NCBI RefSeq assembly: GCF_023015905.1
Contig: NZ_JALKBD010000031.1
Coordinates: 1 to 62,816 of the forward strand
Direction: 5' to 3'
Source: Arenibacter sp. F20364
Lineage (GTDB): Bacteria > Bacteroidota > Bacteroidia > Flavobacteriales > Flavobacteriaceae
DNA length: 62,816 nt
In this document: piece by piece, positions 38,213 to 45,893 of the stretch
Layout: the number at the start of each line of letters is the position of its first letter
How positions within the stretch are numbered: position 1 is the stretch's first letter
Translations under genes and position numbers: made by a program
The notes under the pieces: generated by a model
Databases searched by the model: none
What the model saw: only the letters and a program-made list of their open reading frames with translations
Told to the model about the DNA's origin: nothing

Positions 38213-38238
38213 TTTTTGCCATTTTTAAAAGGCAAAAA
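38213..38238. terminator. Hairpin between the two subunit III genes
   Basis: TTTTTGCC (38213-38220) pairs with GGCAAAAA (38231-38238) over a 10-base loop, followed by TTTTG. It may terminate ctaB-subunit III transcription. The stem is short in GC and the loop is long, so efficiency is uncertain. Confidence 0.45.
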
Positions 38239-38240
38239 TT

Positions 38241-38268
38241 TTGTTTAGCCGAAAAAAATGTAAATTTG
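38241..38268 (+). promoter_or_regulatory. Predicted promoter of the long subunit III gene
   Basis: TTG at 38241-38243, a 17-base spacer, and TAAATTTG at 38261-38268, with a leader of about 25 bases before the ATG at 38299. Confidence 0.55.
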
Positions 38269-38298
38269 TGAAAATTTTATTAACGCTATAATTTTTAT

Positions 38299-39273
38299 AT
38301 GGATTCTACGGTTACTACGGGTACAGAAGAAAATGTCTGGGGTGGAGGAAATCAACCTCTAGGCGCTAGTTACGGAAAGTTGATGATGTGGTTTTTTCTT
38401 GTCTCCGATGCTTTGACGTTTTCTGGCTTCCTTGCTGCATATGGTTTTTCAAGATTTAAGTTTATAGAAACTTGGCCAATTGCCGATGAGGTTTTTACCC
38501 ACGTTCCGTTTTTTCACGGGAATTATCCTATGTACTATGTGGCATTCATGACCTTCATTTTAATTATGTCTTCTGTAACCATGGTGTTGGCTGTTGATGC
38601 AGGGCATAAATTACAAAAGACTAAGGTGATCTGGTATATGTTCCTTACTATCATTGGTGGGGCTATATTCGTAGGCTCGCAAGCTTGGGAATGGGCTACC
38701 TTTATAAAAGGTGATTTTGGAGCTTTGGAAACCAAAGGTGGTAGAGTATTACAATTTGTGAGTGCCGATTCGGGAGAACGTCTGGCCTTAAGGGATTTTG
38801 CCGAAACCCTGCAGGAAGAAAGAGTAGATCATGAAAAGAAGAACGGAATTTGGTACTACCAAGGAGATGCACTGCCCAGTTACTCCTTGAATGAGGTAGT
38901 TGCAGGGGTAAAGTCCGATCCCAATGTTCTAATTCGCACGGAATTAGTAAATGAGGATGGCCATAAAACAGTTTTGACAAGGGATGAAACTTTGAAAAAA
39001 TTAAATGATGCCACACTTGTGGTGGAAGGTGCCAACCTAGTGAGGAATGAGTACGGGAGTAGGTTGTTTGCCGATTTCTTTTTCTTTATCACAGGTTTTC
39101 ACGGATTTCACGTATTTTCTGGCGTTATAATAAATGTGATCATCTTTTTTAATGTTATTCTTGGTACCTATGAGAGAAGGGGGCATTATGAGATGGTGGA
39201 AAAAGTTGGGTTGTACTGGCACTTTGTGGATTTGGTATGGGTATTTGTATTTACCTTCTTCTACTTGGTATAG
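38299..39273 (+). CDS. Cytochrome c oxidase subunit III (long form with soluble insertion)
   Basis: Second subunit III protein, 324 residues. Its membrane segments correspond to the short form: WFFLVSDALTFSGFLAAYG early and FFFITGFHGFHVFSG plus YWHFVDLVWVFVFTFFYLV late. Between the third and fourth helices there is a hydrophilic insertion of roughly 115 residues (about 138-252) rich in charged residues, with no cysteine and no recognised motif. Together with the short form it gives two non-identical subunit III polypeptides for one subunit I. It has its own promoter and leads into subunit IV 55 bases later. Confidence 0.9.
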   Translation: MDSTVTTGTEENVWGGGNQPLGASYGKLMMWFFLVSDALTFSGFLAAYGFSRFKFIETWPIADEVFTHVPFFHGNYPMYYVAFMTFILIMSSVTMVLAVDAGHKLQKTKVIWYMFLTIIGGAIFVGSQAWEWATFIKGDFGALETKGGRVLQFVSADSGERLALRDFAETLQEERVDHEKKNGIWYYQGDALPSYSLNEVVAGVKSDPNVLIRTELVNEDGHKTVLTRDETLKKLNDATLVVEGANLVRNEYGSRLFADFFFFITGFHGFHVFSGVIINVIIFFNVILGTYERRGHYEMVEKVGLYWHFVDLVWVFVFTFFYLV

Positions 39274-39328
39274 TACTTTGAAATAATTTTTATCCTTAAA
39301 AGAATACATTAAAAAAATATAATTAGAA

Positions 39329-39712
39329 ATGGCACACGAACATAAACTCGAAATCTTTAGAGGTCTGTTGAAATTTAAATCCAACACCCAAAAAATATGG
39401 GGCGTACTAACATTCCTTACTCTGGTAACAATAGTTGAAGTGGCATTGGGGATCTTAAAGCCAGCTTCATTGACCCATTCCTATTTTTTGGGAATGAAAG
39501 TCTTGAACTGGATCTTCATCATTTTAACCTTGGTAAAGGCCTATTATATTGCTTGGGATTTTATGCACCTTAGGGATGAGAAGAGTTCTTTGAGAAGGGC
39601 TATTGTATGGACCCCGATATTCCTTGTAGCCTATCTAATCTTTATTCTCCTTTTTGAAGCAGATTATATCTACAATGTGTATAAAGACGGTTTTGTTAAA
39701 TGGAATTTCTAA
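39329..39712 (+). CDS. Cytochrome c oxidase subunit IV-like (COX4 prokaryotic) membrane protein
   Basis: Three-helix membrane protein of 127 residues, of the bacterial cytochrome c oxidase subunit IV family. It has the helix 2 pattern LVKAYYIAWDFMHLRDEKSS and an aromatic-rich C-terminus. Position directly after subunit III supports the assignment. A terminator follows at 39732-39760. Confidence 0.87.
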   Translation: MAHEHKLEIFRGLLKFKSNTQKIWGVLTFLTLVTIVEVALGILKPASLTHSYFLGMKVLNWIFIILTLVKAYYIAWDFMHLRDEKSSLRRAIVWTPIFLVAYLIFILLFEADYIYNVYKDGFVKWNF

Positions 39713-39731
39713 CGAATAATTAACAGCTTAA

Positions 39732-39760
39732 AAAGACGGTTTAACAACCGTCTTTTTTAT
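39732..39760 (+). terminator. Terminator after the subunit IV gene
   Basis: AAAGACGGTT (39732-39741) and AACCGTCTTT (39746-39755) form a perfect 10-bp stem with loop TAAC, followed by a T tract. Confidence 0.88.
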
Positions 39761-39847
39761 TTTTGTACTTGTTCGGTTTGTACTGATTTTATAAGGGGCA
39801 ATTTTCTTTTACGCCCTAAGGGCAATGTAGGGACTAATATACATTTG

Positions 39848-40474
39848 ATGAAGAAAACATTAGTACTGGTTACTTTATTTATCCTACCTATAGTGATATA
39901 TCTTTTTTTTGCTACGGGCATAACAAACTTCGGAAAATTGGCATCTTTGACGGAGAACGTGCCGGAATTGGATTTTGCCCCGAAAAATATTTCCTTGGAA
40001 GGTAAGATTACGGTTTTGGGATTTCTTGGGAAGGATGTGGAAAGTAAAAAGGGAAATGCCTTTAACTTGAACCAGAAAATATACAAGCGTTTTAAAGAGT
40101 TTGATGATTTTCAATTTGTCATGGTCATGCCCAAAGGTACGGAGCAGGCCGTAGATGAATTGAAAAAGGAGTTGGAGCAATTGGCGGATGTTGACAAATG
40201 GAGATTTGTATTTGGGGATGAAAAGGAGATTAAAGCAATGTTCAACGGTCTTGAGACAAACTTAAGTTTGGATAAGGATTATAGTACTTCCTATGTCTTT
40301 ATTATAGATAAAAAAAGAGTTCTTAGGGGAAGGCAGGATGATGGGGATGAAGGCGTTAAATATGGATTTGATACTTCTTCTGTGGCGGATTTGAACAACA
40401 AGATGGAGGATGATGTGAAGATTATATTGGCCGAATATCGTATGGCCTTAAAAAAGAATAATGCAAAAGAATAA
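39848..40474 (+). CDS. Membrane-anchored thioredoxin-fold protein lacking cysteines (degenerate SCO-like)
   Basis: 208 residues from ATG 39848 (a TTG three bases earlier is the alternative). One N-terminal membrane anchor (about 3-23) is followed by a soluble domain that follows the thioredoxin/SCO layout: ISLEGKITVLGFLGK, an alpha/beta core and YSTSYVFIIDKKRVLRGRQDD. Where SCO proteins carry the CxxxC copper site this protein reads LGFLGKDVESKKGN, and the whole protein contains no cysteine. Its 3' end overlaps the true SCO gene by 14 bases. It is likely a partner or scaffold for copper-site assembly. Family identity is inferred from fold-like pattern and position, not from catalytic residues. 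Confidence 0.65.
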   Translation: MKKTLVLVTLFILPIVIYLFFATGITNFGKLASLTENVPELDFAPKNISLEGKITVLGFLGKDVESKKGNAFNLNQKIYKRFKEFDDFQFVMVMPKGTEQAVDELKKELEQLADVDKWRFVFGDEKEIKAMFNGLETNLSLDKDYSTSYVFIIDKKRVLRGRQDDGDEGVKYGFDTSSVADLNNKMEDDVKIILAEYRMALKKNNAKE

Positions 40475-41189
40475 ATACTCTTATGTATGGGTTTCATTGT
40501 TGATCTTGGTTTTTGGAATCATTTTTGTTCCAAAAATTGTTGATCGGGTGAAAGGTGGTTCTGTGGTCCAAAATGACAGGTTAAACCTAAAGAGCGCCAA
40601 TGACAGGCTGGCATATGTAGAAATGAACGGAGAAAGGCGCAAAGTGCCTCCCTTTGCCTTGGTGAATCAAGATAGTCTGTTGATTACGAATGATGACTAT
40701 AAAGGTAAGGTTTATCTGGTGGAGTTCTTTTTTACGACCTGCCCCACTATTTGCCCAATAATGAACAAAAATTTAGTTCAGATTCAAAATGAATTTAAAG
40801 ATTTTGAAAATTTTGGGGTGGCTTCTTTTACCATCAATCCCGAATACGACACACCGGTTGTATTAAAGGAATATGCCGAGGATTATGGGATAACCAACAT
40901 GGACTGGCATTTGTTAACGGGGAATCTAAACGATATTTATACTTTGGCCAATTCTGGATTTAGTATTTTTGCGGCTGAAGTTCCAGATGCGGAAGGCGGG
41001 TTTGAACATTCGGGCCTTTTTGCATTGGTAGACAAAAATGGTTACATACGTTCCAGGGTAGACAAGTTTGGAAATCCAATTGTATACTACAGAGGGGCTA
41101 TTTCGGAACAGGAAGGGGAAAATGATCATGGGGAAGAGGAGCAAATATCAATACTGAAAGAGGATATTAAAAAATTATTGAAGGAATAA
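40461..41189 (+). CDS. SCO1/SenC-family copper chaperone
   Basis: Inner-membrane-anchored chaperone for the CuA site of oxidase subunit II. 242 residues, N-terminal transmembrane helix at about 8-26, thioredoxin fold with TTCPTICP giving copper ligands C94 and C98, and the conserved histidine H183 in GFEHSGL. The start overlaps the preceding cysteine-less paralogue by 14 bases and its stop shares a base with the following DUF420 start (TAATG), indicating translational coupling of the three genes. Confidence 0.94.
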   Translation: MQKNKYSYVWVSLLILVFGIIFVPKIVDRVKGGSVVQNDRLNLKSANDRLAYVEMNGERRKVPPFALVNQDSLLITNDDYKGKVYLVEFFFTTCPTICPIMNKNLVQIQNEFKDFENFGVASFTINPEYDTPVVLKEYAEDYGITNMDWHLLTGNLNDIYTLANSGFSIFAAEVPDAEGGFEHSGLFALVDKNGYIRSRVDKFGNPIVYYRGAISEQEGENDHGEEEQISILKEDIKKLLKE

Positions 41190-41722
41190 TGGATGCAATT
41201 GCTTTGAAGGAAAAAAAATTCAATAAATTAATCAACTTGGTTTCTATTTTGATACCCATAGTTGTGGCCATTCTTTTTGGAGTAAAATTGCCTAACGTGG
41301 AGCCTTTGGGTTTTTTACCGCCTATTTATGCCTCTGTAAATGGGTTGACTGCAATTTTGTTGGTTGTTGCTGTTATTGCGGTTAAAAATGGGAAGTTGGA
41401 GCTGCATCAAAAACTTATGACCAGCTGCATTTTATTGTCATTGGCATTTCTAGTAATGTATGTGGCGTATCATATGACCTCGGATTCTACCTCGTTTGGA
41501 GGGGAGGGAATTGTGAGATATATCTATTTCTTTATTTTGATTACCCATATTATACTTTCCATAGTAATTATTCCTTTGGTCCTGCGCACCTATGCAAAAG
41601 CTTACCTTAAGAATTATGCGGCGCATAGAAAACTTGCAAAGATTACTTTTCCGCTCTGGTTGTACGTAGCAGTTACCGGGGTAGTGGTTTATTTAATGAT
41701 ATCTCCCTATTATGTACACTAA
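41189..41722 (+). CDS. DUF420 integral membrane protein
   Basis: Five-helix membrane protein of 177 residues of the DUF420 family, which occurs near cytochrome oxidase genes in many bacteria (CtaM in Bacillales is related to oxidase maturation). Conserved pattern: GFLPPIYASVNGLTAILL, LHQKLMTSCILLSLAF, HIILSIVIIPLVL and AHRKLAKITFPLWLYV. The start codon shares a base with the SCO stop codon. A role in oxidase assembly is inferred from family and location. Confidence 0.88.
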   Translation: MDAIALKEKKFNKLINLVSILIPIVVAILFGVKLPNVEPLGFLPPIYASVNGLTAILLVVAVIAVKNGKLELHQKLMTSCILLSLAFLVMYVAYHMTSDSTSFGGEGIVRYIYFFILITHIILSIVIIPLVLRTYAKAYLKNYAAHRKLAKITFPLWLYVAVTGVVVYLMISPYYVH

Positions 41723-41972
41723 AAGACCAACACTGTTTGTAATACCTAGTAATGTTGGAATGCGGTATACGGTAGTGCTTTTAACTTTTGTTTTTATCTT
41801 GGTGCCGGAATTGGCCGAAGCCCAATGTGCCATGTGTAGGGCGGTTTTGGAAAGTGAAGGGAGTGAAGCTACTGCAAAAGGAATCAATAATGGCATTGTT
41901 TATCTTATGGCCATTCCATATCTATTGGTGGCCGGTTTATTTTTCTTTATCTACAAAAGGATGAAAGCCTAA
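41712..41972 (+). CDS. Small exported CxxC membrane protein
   Basis: 86 residues from ATG 41712, overlapping the DUF420 gene by 11 bases; ATG 41760 is the alternative, giving 70 residues with a more normal signal peptide (MRYTVVLLTF to AEAQ). After the predicted cleavage site comes CAMCRAVLESEGSEA, then one C-terminal helix (about 62-80) and a short basic tail. The CxxC near the mature N-terminus could bind copper or act in redox. I do not recognise a named family. It is tied to SCO and DUF420 by overlap, so oxidase maturation is plausible. Confidence 0.75.
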   Translation: MYTKRPTLFVIPSNVGMRYTVVLLTFVFILVPELAEAQCAMCRAVLESEGSEATAKGINNGIVYLMAIPYLLVAGLFFFIYKRMKA

Positions 41973-42009
41973 TTCCACGTCAATTTTAACATTTATTTAG
42001 AATTACACC

Positions 42010-42039
42010 TGTAACAATTTCATTTTACATAGGTCTTAT
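42010..42039 (+). promoter_or_regulatory. ECF-sigma-like promoter motif of the first efflux unit
   Basis: TGTAACAA (42010-42017), 14 bases, GGTCTTAT (42032-42039), ending 21 bases before the permease start at 42061. The same two boxes with identical spacing occur at 45825-45854. The AAC-containing upstream box and GTC-containing downstream box, 17 bases apart (end of TGTAAC to GTC), resemble ECF-sigma promoters and not the TTG/TAnnTTTG type. A TTTAACA stands upstream at 41985-41991. Confidence 0.55.
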
Positions 42040-42060
42040 TTAAAAAACATTATTGGGCCT

Positions 42061-43308
42061 ATGTTTGATATTGAGAGATGGCAGGAAATATTTGATGCCA
42101 TACGAAAAAATAAACTTCGTACCTTTCTTACCGGTGTCTCCGTAGCCTCGGGTATTTTTATTTTAGTGGTTTTATTGGCTTTTGGGCAGGGCATGCAAAA
42201 TGGTATTGCCAAGGAATTTGAAAATGATGCCAGTAATAGGATCGGAGTATGGACACAGGTAACTACACAGGAATATAAGGGCCTCAATCCGGGTCGTCCC
42301 GTACAATTAAGAAATAGTAATTACCAAGCTATCAATTCTAAATTTAGCGAAGATCTTGAGGATAGATCTCCGTTTTTTAGGGTAAGAAGTGTAACTGTCG
42401 ATTATAAAACAGAATCGGGTTCCTATTCCGTTCAGGGGGTATCGCCCTTATTTCAGAACATCGAAAATCAATTTATTTCACAGGGGCGCTATTTAAATTA
42501 TGGTGATGAGGAAAGGGTTGCCAAGGTGGTGGTGATAAGTAATAAAATTAGACGGGAACTGCTAAAAGGGGAAGAAGATCCCATAGGGGCATTTTTAAAG
42601 CTGTCAGGAATCAATTTTCAGATCATTGGGGTATACGGGGATAAGGGGGGAGAAAGGGAAGAAGATCGTCTGTTTATCCCGATAAGTACCGCCCAACGTG
42701 TTTTTAACGGAAGCGATAACCTAAATATGTTGTTCTTTACTTTAAAACCCTCTTCCAACTTGGACGAAACACTTGCAAAGTCCGTGAAATTAACCGAAGA
42801 TATAAAAACGTATCTCAAGGAGGTGCATACGGTAGCGCCAACCGATCCCAGTGCTATAAATACTTTTAATACACTTGAAGCCGTAAAGCGATTTCAAAAT
42901 TTAACGGGAGGGATTGAATTTTTCTTCTGGTTCGTGGGGATATGCACTATTGTGGCAGGAGTGGTGGGGGTTAGTAATATTATGATGATCATTGTAAAGG
43001 AAAGAACCCGGGAGATAGGAGTAAGGAAGGCATTGGGTGCTAGGCCTAGGACCATTGTGGGAATGATATTGCACGAAGCAATCTTTGTAACCAGCGTAGC
43101 AGGATTTTCCGGACTGATATTTAGCATGGGTTTGTTGGAATTTGTAGGGCCTTCCCTCCATATCGACTATGTGCTAAACCCTTCGATTGATTTCCAAGTG
43201 GCACTTAACACTGTTTTTTTACTCATAATAGCCGGGGCCTTGGCTGGTTTTTTTCCGGCATGGCGTGCTGCTACAATAAGGCCAATTGAGGCCCTAAGGG
43301 ATGAATAG
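42061..43308 (+). CDS. MacB-like ABC transporter permease, copy A1
   Basis: FtsX/MacB-type permease of 415 residues without its own ATPase domain. One N-terminal helix (about 20-41), a periplasmic MacB_PCD domain (about 45-275), and three C-terminal helices. The cytoplasmic coupling segment VKERTREIGVRKALGA and the terminal PAWRAATIRPIEALR are typical of the family. Its neighbour 43338-44597 (B1) is a different paralogue, so the two probably form a heterodimer. The same A-B arrangement recurs at 46588-49081. Expected to act in export or efflux with the adjacent adaptors and TolC. Confidence 0.9.
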   Translation: MFDIERWQEIFDAIRKNKLRTFLTGVSVASGIFILVVLLAFGQGMQNGIAKEFENDASNRIGVWTQVTTQEYKGLNPGRPVQLRNSNYQAINSKFSEDLEDRSPFFRVRSVTVDYKTESGSYSVQGVSPLFQNIENQFISQGRYLNYGDEERVAKVVVISNKIRRELLKGEEDPIGAFLKLSGINFQIIGVYGDKGGEREEDRLFIPISTAQRVFNGSDNLNMLFFTLKPSSNLDETLAKSVKLTEDIKTYLKEVHTVAPTDPSAINTFNTLEAVKRFQNLTGGIEFFFWFVGICTIVAGVVGVSNIMMIIVKERTREIGVRKALGARPRTIVGMILHEAIFVTSVAGFSGLIFSMGLLEFVGPSLHIDYVLNPSIDFQVALNTVFLLIIAGALAGFFPAWRAATIRPIEALRDE

Positions 43309-43337
43309 AATTAATAACTAATATATATCCACTAGAT

Positions 43338-44597
43338 ATGTTCAATAAGGATCGATGGAAAGAGATTGTGGAAGTTTTGACCAGTAATTGGTTTAGGACG
43401 GTCCTAACGGCATTTGGTGTTTTTTGGGGTATCTTGATATTGATTGTCCTATTGGCGGCAGGCAAGGGGCTGGAAAATGGTATACGGTCCAATTTTGGAG
43501 ATATTGCCACAAACACCATGTTTATGTGGACCCAAGGAACGTCTATGGCCTATAAAGGATTACCAAAGGGGCGGCGCTTTACTTTTAAATTGGAGGATGT
43601 AGCGGCCATAAGGCAGAAAGTACCAGATCTTAGGTTTGTCTCCCCTAGAAACCAATTGGGTGGTTTTAATGGGGCCAATAATGTGGTGCGTGGTATAAAA
43701 ACGGGGGCCTTCAATGTATATGGAGATTATCCGGATATTATAAACCAAGATCCAATGGGAATCACTTCTGGCCGATTTATTAACCAATTGGATATTGAAG
43801 GAAAAAGAAAGGTGGCAGTAATTGGTGAAGGGGTTCGTGCCAGCTTATATGATGTAGGGGAAGAGGCAATAGGCACCTATATTAAGATACAGGGCGTGAA
43901 TTTCATGGTTGTAGGCACCTATAAAAAGAATTCCAACGATGGTAATGCCGAGGAAGTCCAAAAAGAAATTTTTATTCCCTTTACCTCCTTTTCCCAAGCT
44001 TTCAATCAAGGGAACAATGTGGGTTGGATGGCCATTACCGCCAATGACAATTCTTCGATCACACAGTTAAAGGAACAAATATTTACGGTGGTAAGGGAAA
44101 ATCAAAAAATTCATCCCCAAGACCTTAGGGCAGTTGGGCATTTTGACCTGTATGAAGAGTTCAACAGGGTTTTGGGCCTGTTTAAGGCCATGCGCTGGAT
44201 CGCTTATTTTGTAGGTATATTGGTATTGTTGTCCGGTGTTATAGGCGTAAGCAATATTATGCTGATAGTGGTCAAGGAGCGGACCAAGGAAATTGGTATA
44301 CGGCGGGCGTTGGGTGAAGACCCATGGTCCATAAAGCTTCAAATTATTATGGAATCTATTTTTTTGACCATAATATCGGGGATGGCCGGCATCAGTTTTG
44401 GGGCCCTGGTCATCTACCTCATAAATTATTTTTTGGCAAGTAACGGGCCAATCGAGATGTTTGTAAATCCAAGTGTAGGTCTAGGGGTCGTACTTGTAGC
44501 CTTGATTATTTTGGTGGTATCCGGTCTATTGGCGGGATTTATACCTGCCCAAAGTGCCATAAAAATCAAGCCCATAGAGGCGCTGAGAACGGAATAG
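43338..44597 (+). CDS. MacB-like ABC transporter permease, copy B1
   Basis: 419-residue permease with the same topology as A1: N-terminal helix at about 20-42, periplasmic domain, three C-terminal helices. Signature VKERTKEIGIRRALGEDPW and C-terminal PAQSAIKIKPIEALR. The periplasmic region shows TQGTSMAYKGLPKGRRF, which has a close counterpart (AQSTSMPYKGFKTGRQI) in the permease at 47819 but not in A1. B1 is therefore the orthologous position of B2. 29 bases after A1. Confidence 0.9.
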   Translation: MFNKDRWKEIVEVLTSNWFRTVLTAFGVFWGILILIVLLAAGKGLENGIRSNFGDIATNTMFMWTQGTSMAYKGLPKGRRFTFKLEDVAAIRQKVPDLRFVSPRNQLGGFNGANNVVRGIKTGAFNVYGDYPDIINQDPMGITSGRFINQLDIEGKRKVAVIGEGVRASLYDVGEEAIGTYIKIQGVNFMVVGTYKKNSNDGNAEEVQKEIFIPFTSFSQAFNQGNNVGWMAITANDNSSITQLKEQIFTVVRENQKIHPQDLRAVGHFDLYEEFNRVLGLFKAMRWIAYFVGILVLLSGVIGVSNIMLIVVKERTKEIGIRRALGEDPWSIKLQIIMESIFLTIISGMAGISFGALVIYLINYFLASNGPIEMFVNPSVGLGVVLVALIILVVSGLLAGFIPAQSAIKIKPIEALRTE

Positions 44598-44682
44598 CCA
44601 ATTGTTGCATAATGAGCTGTAAGATCGCGGAAGGGAATATCAATATAAAAAGAAATCATTCAATCAAAATCAAATCAAAAAA

Positions 44683-45795
44683 ATGAAAAAGTCGGTTACT
44701 GTTATAATTTTAGTATTTATCGTTTTTAGCTGCGTTGGGGCCCTTTATTACTTGTATCAAAAGAATGCCGAGGATCCTGTGGTCTACAGTACGGAAAAGC
44801 CATCCACACAGACCATAATCAAGAAAACTGTGGCTACAGGGAGTATTCTGCCTTTGGAAGAGGTGTTGATAAAACCTAATATTTCGGGGGTCATAGAGGA
44901 AGTTTTTGTTGAGGGGGGAGACTATGTTAAGTCGGGCGATCTAATTGCCAAGATAAAGGTAGTTCCCAACCTATCTTCCTTAAACGAGGCCAAGAATACG
45001 ATTGAGGAGGCCAAAATTTCGTTGGATGATCAAAAGCGAAATTGGGAAAGGCAAAGAACCTTATTCGATAAAGGGGTTATTTCCAAAGTGGATTTGGAAG
45101 AGGCAGAAGTTGCTTATGACCAAGCCAAACAGTCCTATGCTGCTGCCAATAAGCGATTTGATATAGTTAAGACAGGGACTACCAAAGGTTACGGCAATGA
45201 GGCCAATACCTTGATTAGGGCAACGGTGAGCGGAATGGTTTTGGAAGTGCCGGTAGAGGTAGGAAATCAGGTCATTGAATCCAATAATTTTAATGAGGGT
45301 ACTACCATTGCTGCCATTGCTGATGTAGATAAGATGATTTTTGAAGGCAAGGTAGATGAATCTGAAGTAGGCAAGATAAAGGAAAACCTACCCTTGGAAA
45401 TTACTGTGGGAGCCATTGAGAATGAGGTTTTCGATGCCGTCTTGGACTATATTGCCCCGAAAGGAAAAGTAGAAAATGGGGCTATACAGTTTGAGATAAA
45501 AGGAACCCTGAAAAAGCGCGATTCCATCTTCATAAGGGCTGGACTAAGTGCCAATGCTTCCATTATCTTGGCCAAGGCGGATAGTGTCCTGGCGGTGAAG
45601 GAAGCCTTGATCCAATTTGATCCGGATACCAAAAGACCATTTGTGGAAATTGCTACAGGTGCCCAAAAGTTTGAACGTAGGGACATTCAATTGGGGGTAA
45701 GCGATGGAATCTATATTGAGATCCTGAATGGTATAAGGCCGGAAGATGAAATAAAAATTTGGAACGAAATAAAACCTGCTTCCATTGGGGCGTAA
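44683..45795 (+). CDS. HlyD/MacA-type periplasmic adaptor, copy 1
   Basis: Membrane-fusion protein of 370 residues. An N-terminal anchor (about 4-24), a barrel-sandwich (lipoyl-like) domain split by a coiled-coil hairpin (about 105-165), then beta-barrel and membrane-proximal domains. Key segments: TVATGSILPLEEVLIKPNIS and IATVS-like RATVSGMVLEVPVEVGNQV. It would link the permeases to an outer-membrane TolC channel. Its paralogue at 49111-50259 has the same layout. It closes the first transcription unit. Confidence 0.9.
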   Translation: MKKSVTVIILVFIVFSCVGALYYLYQKNAEDPVVYSTEKPSTQTIIKKTVATGSILPLEEVLIKPNISGVIEEVFVEGGDYVKSGDLIAKIKVVPNLSSLNEAKNTIEEAKISLDDQKRNWERQRTLFDKGVISKVDLEEAEVAYDQAKQSYAAANKRFDIVKTGTTKGYGNEANTLIRATVSGMVLEVPVEVGNQVIESNNFNEGTTIAAIADVDKMIFEGKVDESEVGKIKENLPLEITVGAIENEVFDAVLDYIAPKGKVENGAIQFEIKGTLKKRDSIFIRAGLSANASIILAKADSVLAVKEALIQFDPDTKRPFVEIATGAQKFERRDIQLGVSDGIYIEILNGIRPEDEIKIWNEIKPASIGA

Positions 45796-45798
45796 TTT

Positions 45799-45816
45799 TT
45801 TAACAGAGCTTTAACA
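45799..45816 (+). repeat. Direct repeat TTTAACA, 11-base period
   Basis: TTTAACA occurs at 45799-45805 and again at 45810-45816, separated by GAGC. An 11-base period places both copies on one face of the helix, as in binding sites of OmpR/PhoB-type regulators. It starts 26 bases upstream of the ECF-like motif. A TTTAACA followed 11 bases later by TTTAGAA lies in the corresponding place upstream of the first unit (41985-42002). Confidence 0.4.
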
Positions 45817-45824
45817 CATAAGGT

Positions 45825-45854
45825 TGTAACAACTATAGTAGTAGTCGGTCTTAT
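45825..45854 (+). promoter_or_regulatory. ECF-sigma-like promoter motif of the second efflux unit
   Basis: TGTAACAA (45825-45832), 14 bases, GGTCTTAT (45847-45854), repeating exactly the boxes and spacing found at 42010-42039. It lies 39 bases before the ATPase start. The upstream box is also part of a small palindrome GTTGT-A-ACAAC (45823-45833), which is not shared with the first site. Confidence 0.55.
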
Positions 45855-45893
45855 ATTCGTATTTTCCGTAAAGCTTACCTAATACAACATATC

